From Roseiarcus sp963835955 (GTDB lineage: Bacteria > Pseudomonadota > Alphaproteobacteria > Rhizobiales > Beijerinckiaceae): 64,000 bases of DNA. The position numbers and the translations under genes were made by a program. The stretch is from contig CAWIHZ010000026.1 in assembly GCA_963835955.1 (NCBI GenBank), forward strand, positions 1 through 64,000, in the 5' to 3' direction. Positions 63,504-64,000 of the stretch are shown here, in pieces (positions within the stretch are counted from its first letter, which is position 1; every line of letters starts with the position of its first letter). Under the pieces are notes generated by a model. That model did not search any database. It saw only the letters and a program-made list of their open reading frames with translations, and was not told the origin of the DNA.

Positions 63504-64000
63504 ATGAGCGCCGACATCGATCCTGACGACAAGACCGAAGAACCGACGGAGAAGCGGCTTCGCGACGCCATCGAGCGCGGGCAGATCCCGTTTTCGCGCG
63601 AAGCGCCGTTGTTCGCCTCGCTGGCTGCGGCGCTGGTGGCGCTTGTTTTCGTCATTCCGGGGCGTGCGGAAACGCTCCTGGCCGGCCTCGTCGGCCTTAT
63701 CGGCGATCCGGCCGGGTGGCGGATCGAGCGCGCAGAGGACATTGTCGCCCTTTCCGGGCCATTGGCCAGGGCCGCCGCGGGCTTTCTCTGGCCGACAGTG
63801 GTCCTGCTGATGGCGGCCGGCCTCGTCGCTTCGGTCGCGCAGGGGGCCCGCAGCATCGTGCCCGAACGAATCATGCCCGACCTAGCGCGCATTTCGCCGC
63901 GCGGCGGTTTTCGGCGGATGTTCGGGATGCGTGGCTGGACGGAATTCCTCAAGAGCCTCGTCAAGCTGACCACGGTCATCGTCGTCGCAGGAGCGATGCT
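63504..64000 (+). CDS. flhB: Flagellar export apparatus protein FlhB, 5' part only
   Basis: The gene runs off the right edge; about 165 residues are present. It starts MSADIDPDDKTEEPTEKRLR and DAIERGQIPFSREAPLFASL, the conserved FlhB N-terminus (TEEPTEKRL-x-DA-x-x-x-G). Membrane helices LAAALVALVFVIPGRAE and FLWPTVVLLMAAGLVASVAQ, then ISPRGGFRRMFGMRGWTEFL with the FliF-like RGF motif. FlhB sits in the export gate and switches substrate from hook to filament. The cleaved NPTH site lies beyond the window. Confidence 0.95.
   Translation, partial: MSADIDPDDKTEEPTEKRLRDAIERGQIPFSREAPLFASLAAALVALVFVIPGRAETLLAGLVGLIGDPAGWRIERAEDIVALSGPLARAAAGFLWPTVVLLMAAGLVASVAQGARSIVPERIMPDLARISPRGGFRRMFGMRGWTEFLKSLVKLTTVIVVAGAM

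Noticed and set aside
1..64000. tRNA or rRNA genes
   Set aside because: No cloverleaf with a plausible anticodon loop and no rRNA-like sequence was noticed by eye. Not searched by computation.

Overview
The window looks like chromosomal or chromid DNA of a high-GC alphaproteobacterium of the order Hyphomicrobiales (Rhizobiales). The best evidence is the right-hand flagellar cluster: flgF and fliI point left, and motA-fliM-fliN-fliG-flhB point right, the rhizobial gene order. The complete set of [NiFe]-hydrogenase maturation genes and the PQQ-type sugar dehydrogenase paired with a cytochrome c fit a versatile soil or water bacterium. I do not try to name a genus.

Bases 1-7400 are a decaying plasmid-type backbone. 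It holds a frameshifted methylase/helicase tail, a ParB-like gene split cleanly by an ISAzo13-family element, a DUF6884 pseudogene, small conserved plasmid proteins and a Uma2 family nuclease-like protein. Bases 7400-21400 are a graveyard of nested mobile elements. An IS66 element carries inside tnpB a 3.4-kb serine-recombinase element with four genes (DUF5372, HTH, a 97-residue protein, recombinase). A second serine recombinase gene is split by an IS21 element, which is itself split by an IS1380 element, and is also hit by a 120-bp MITE. These are followed by a group II intron tail inside an istA fragment and by an intact IS630.

Bases 21400-31700 are a surface-polysaccharide locus: a pyruvyl transferase, a glycosyltransferase, a plant-like GDP-mannose 3,5-epimerase, two broken acyltransferases, an O-antigen ligase/polymerase and an FkbM methyltransferase. 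It has been invaded by IS5 and IS630 copies and a MITE. Bases 32800-41600 encode a type I secretion system. Its parts are a small orphan C39-like fragment, a large repeat-rich beta-helix protein with no signal peptide, an ABC exporter with two tandem non-catalytic C39-like domains, and an HlyD adaptor. It is the best candidate here for something poorly described.

Bases 41800-48500 are hypF-hypC-SIS-hypD-hypE-hypA-hypB on the minus strand, for assembly of a hydrogenase whose structural genes lie elsewhere. To the right follow livG/livF-type ATPases and an IclR regulator, a sorbosone-dehydrogenase-like enzyme with cytochrome c, a Gfo/Idh oxidoreductase, a GGDEF diguanylate cyclase, a J-domain-like protein and the flagellar genes. 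Flagella, diguanylate cyclase, secreted repeat protein and exopolysaccharide together suggest a motile-to-attached lifestyle (inference).

Many genes carry single-base indels, including housekeeping genes such as hypA, hypB and the GGDEF gene. Some are clearly decay, but sequencing error cannot be excluded, so frameshifted entries give the reconstructed protein.
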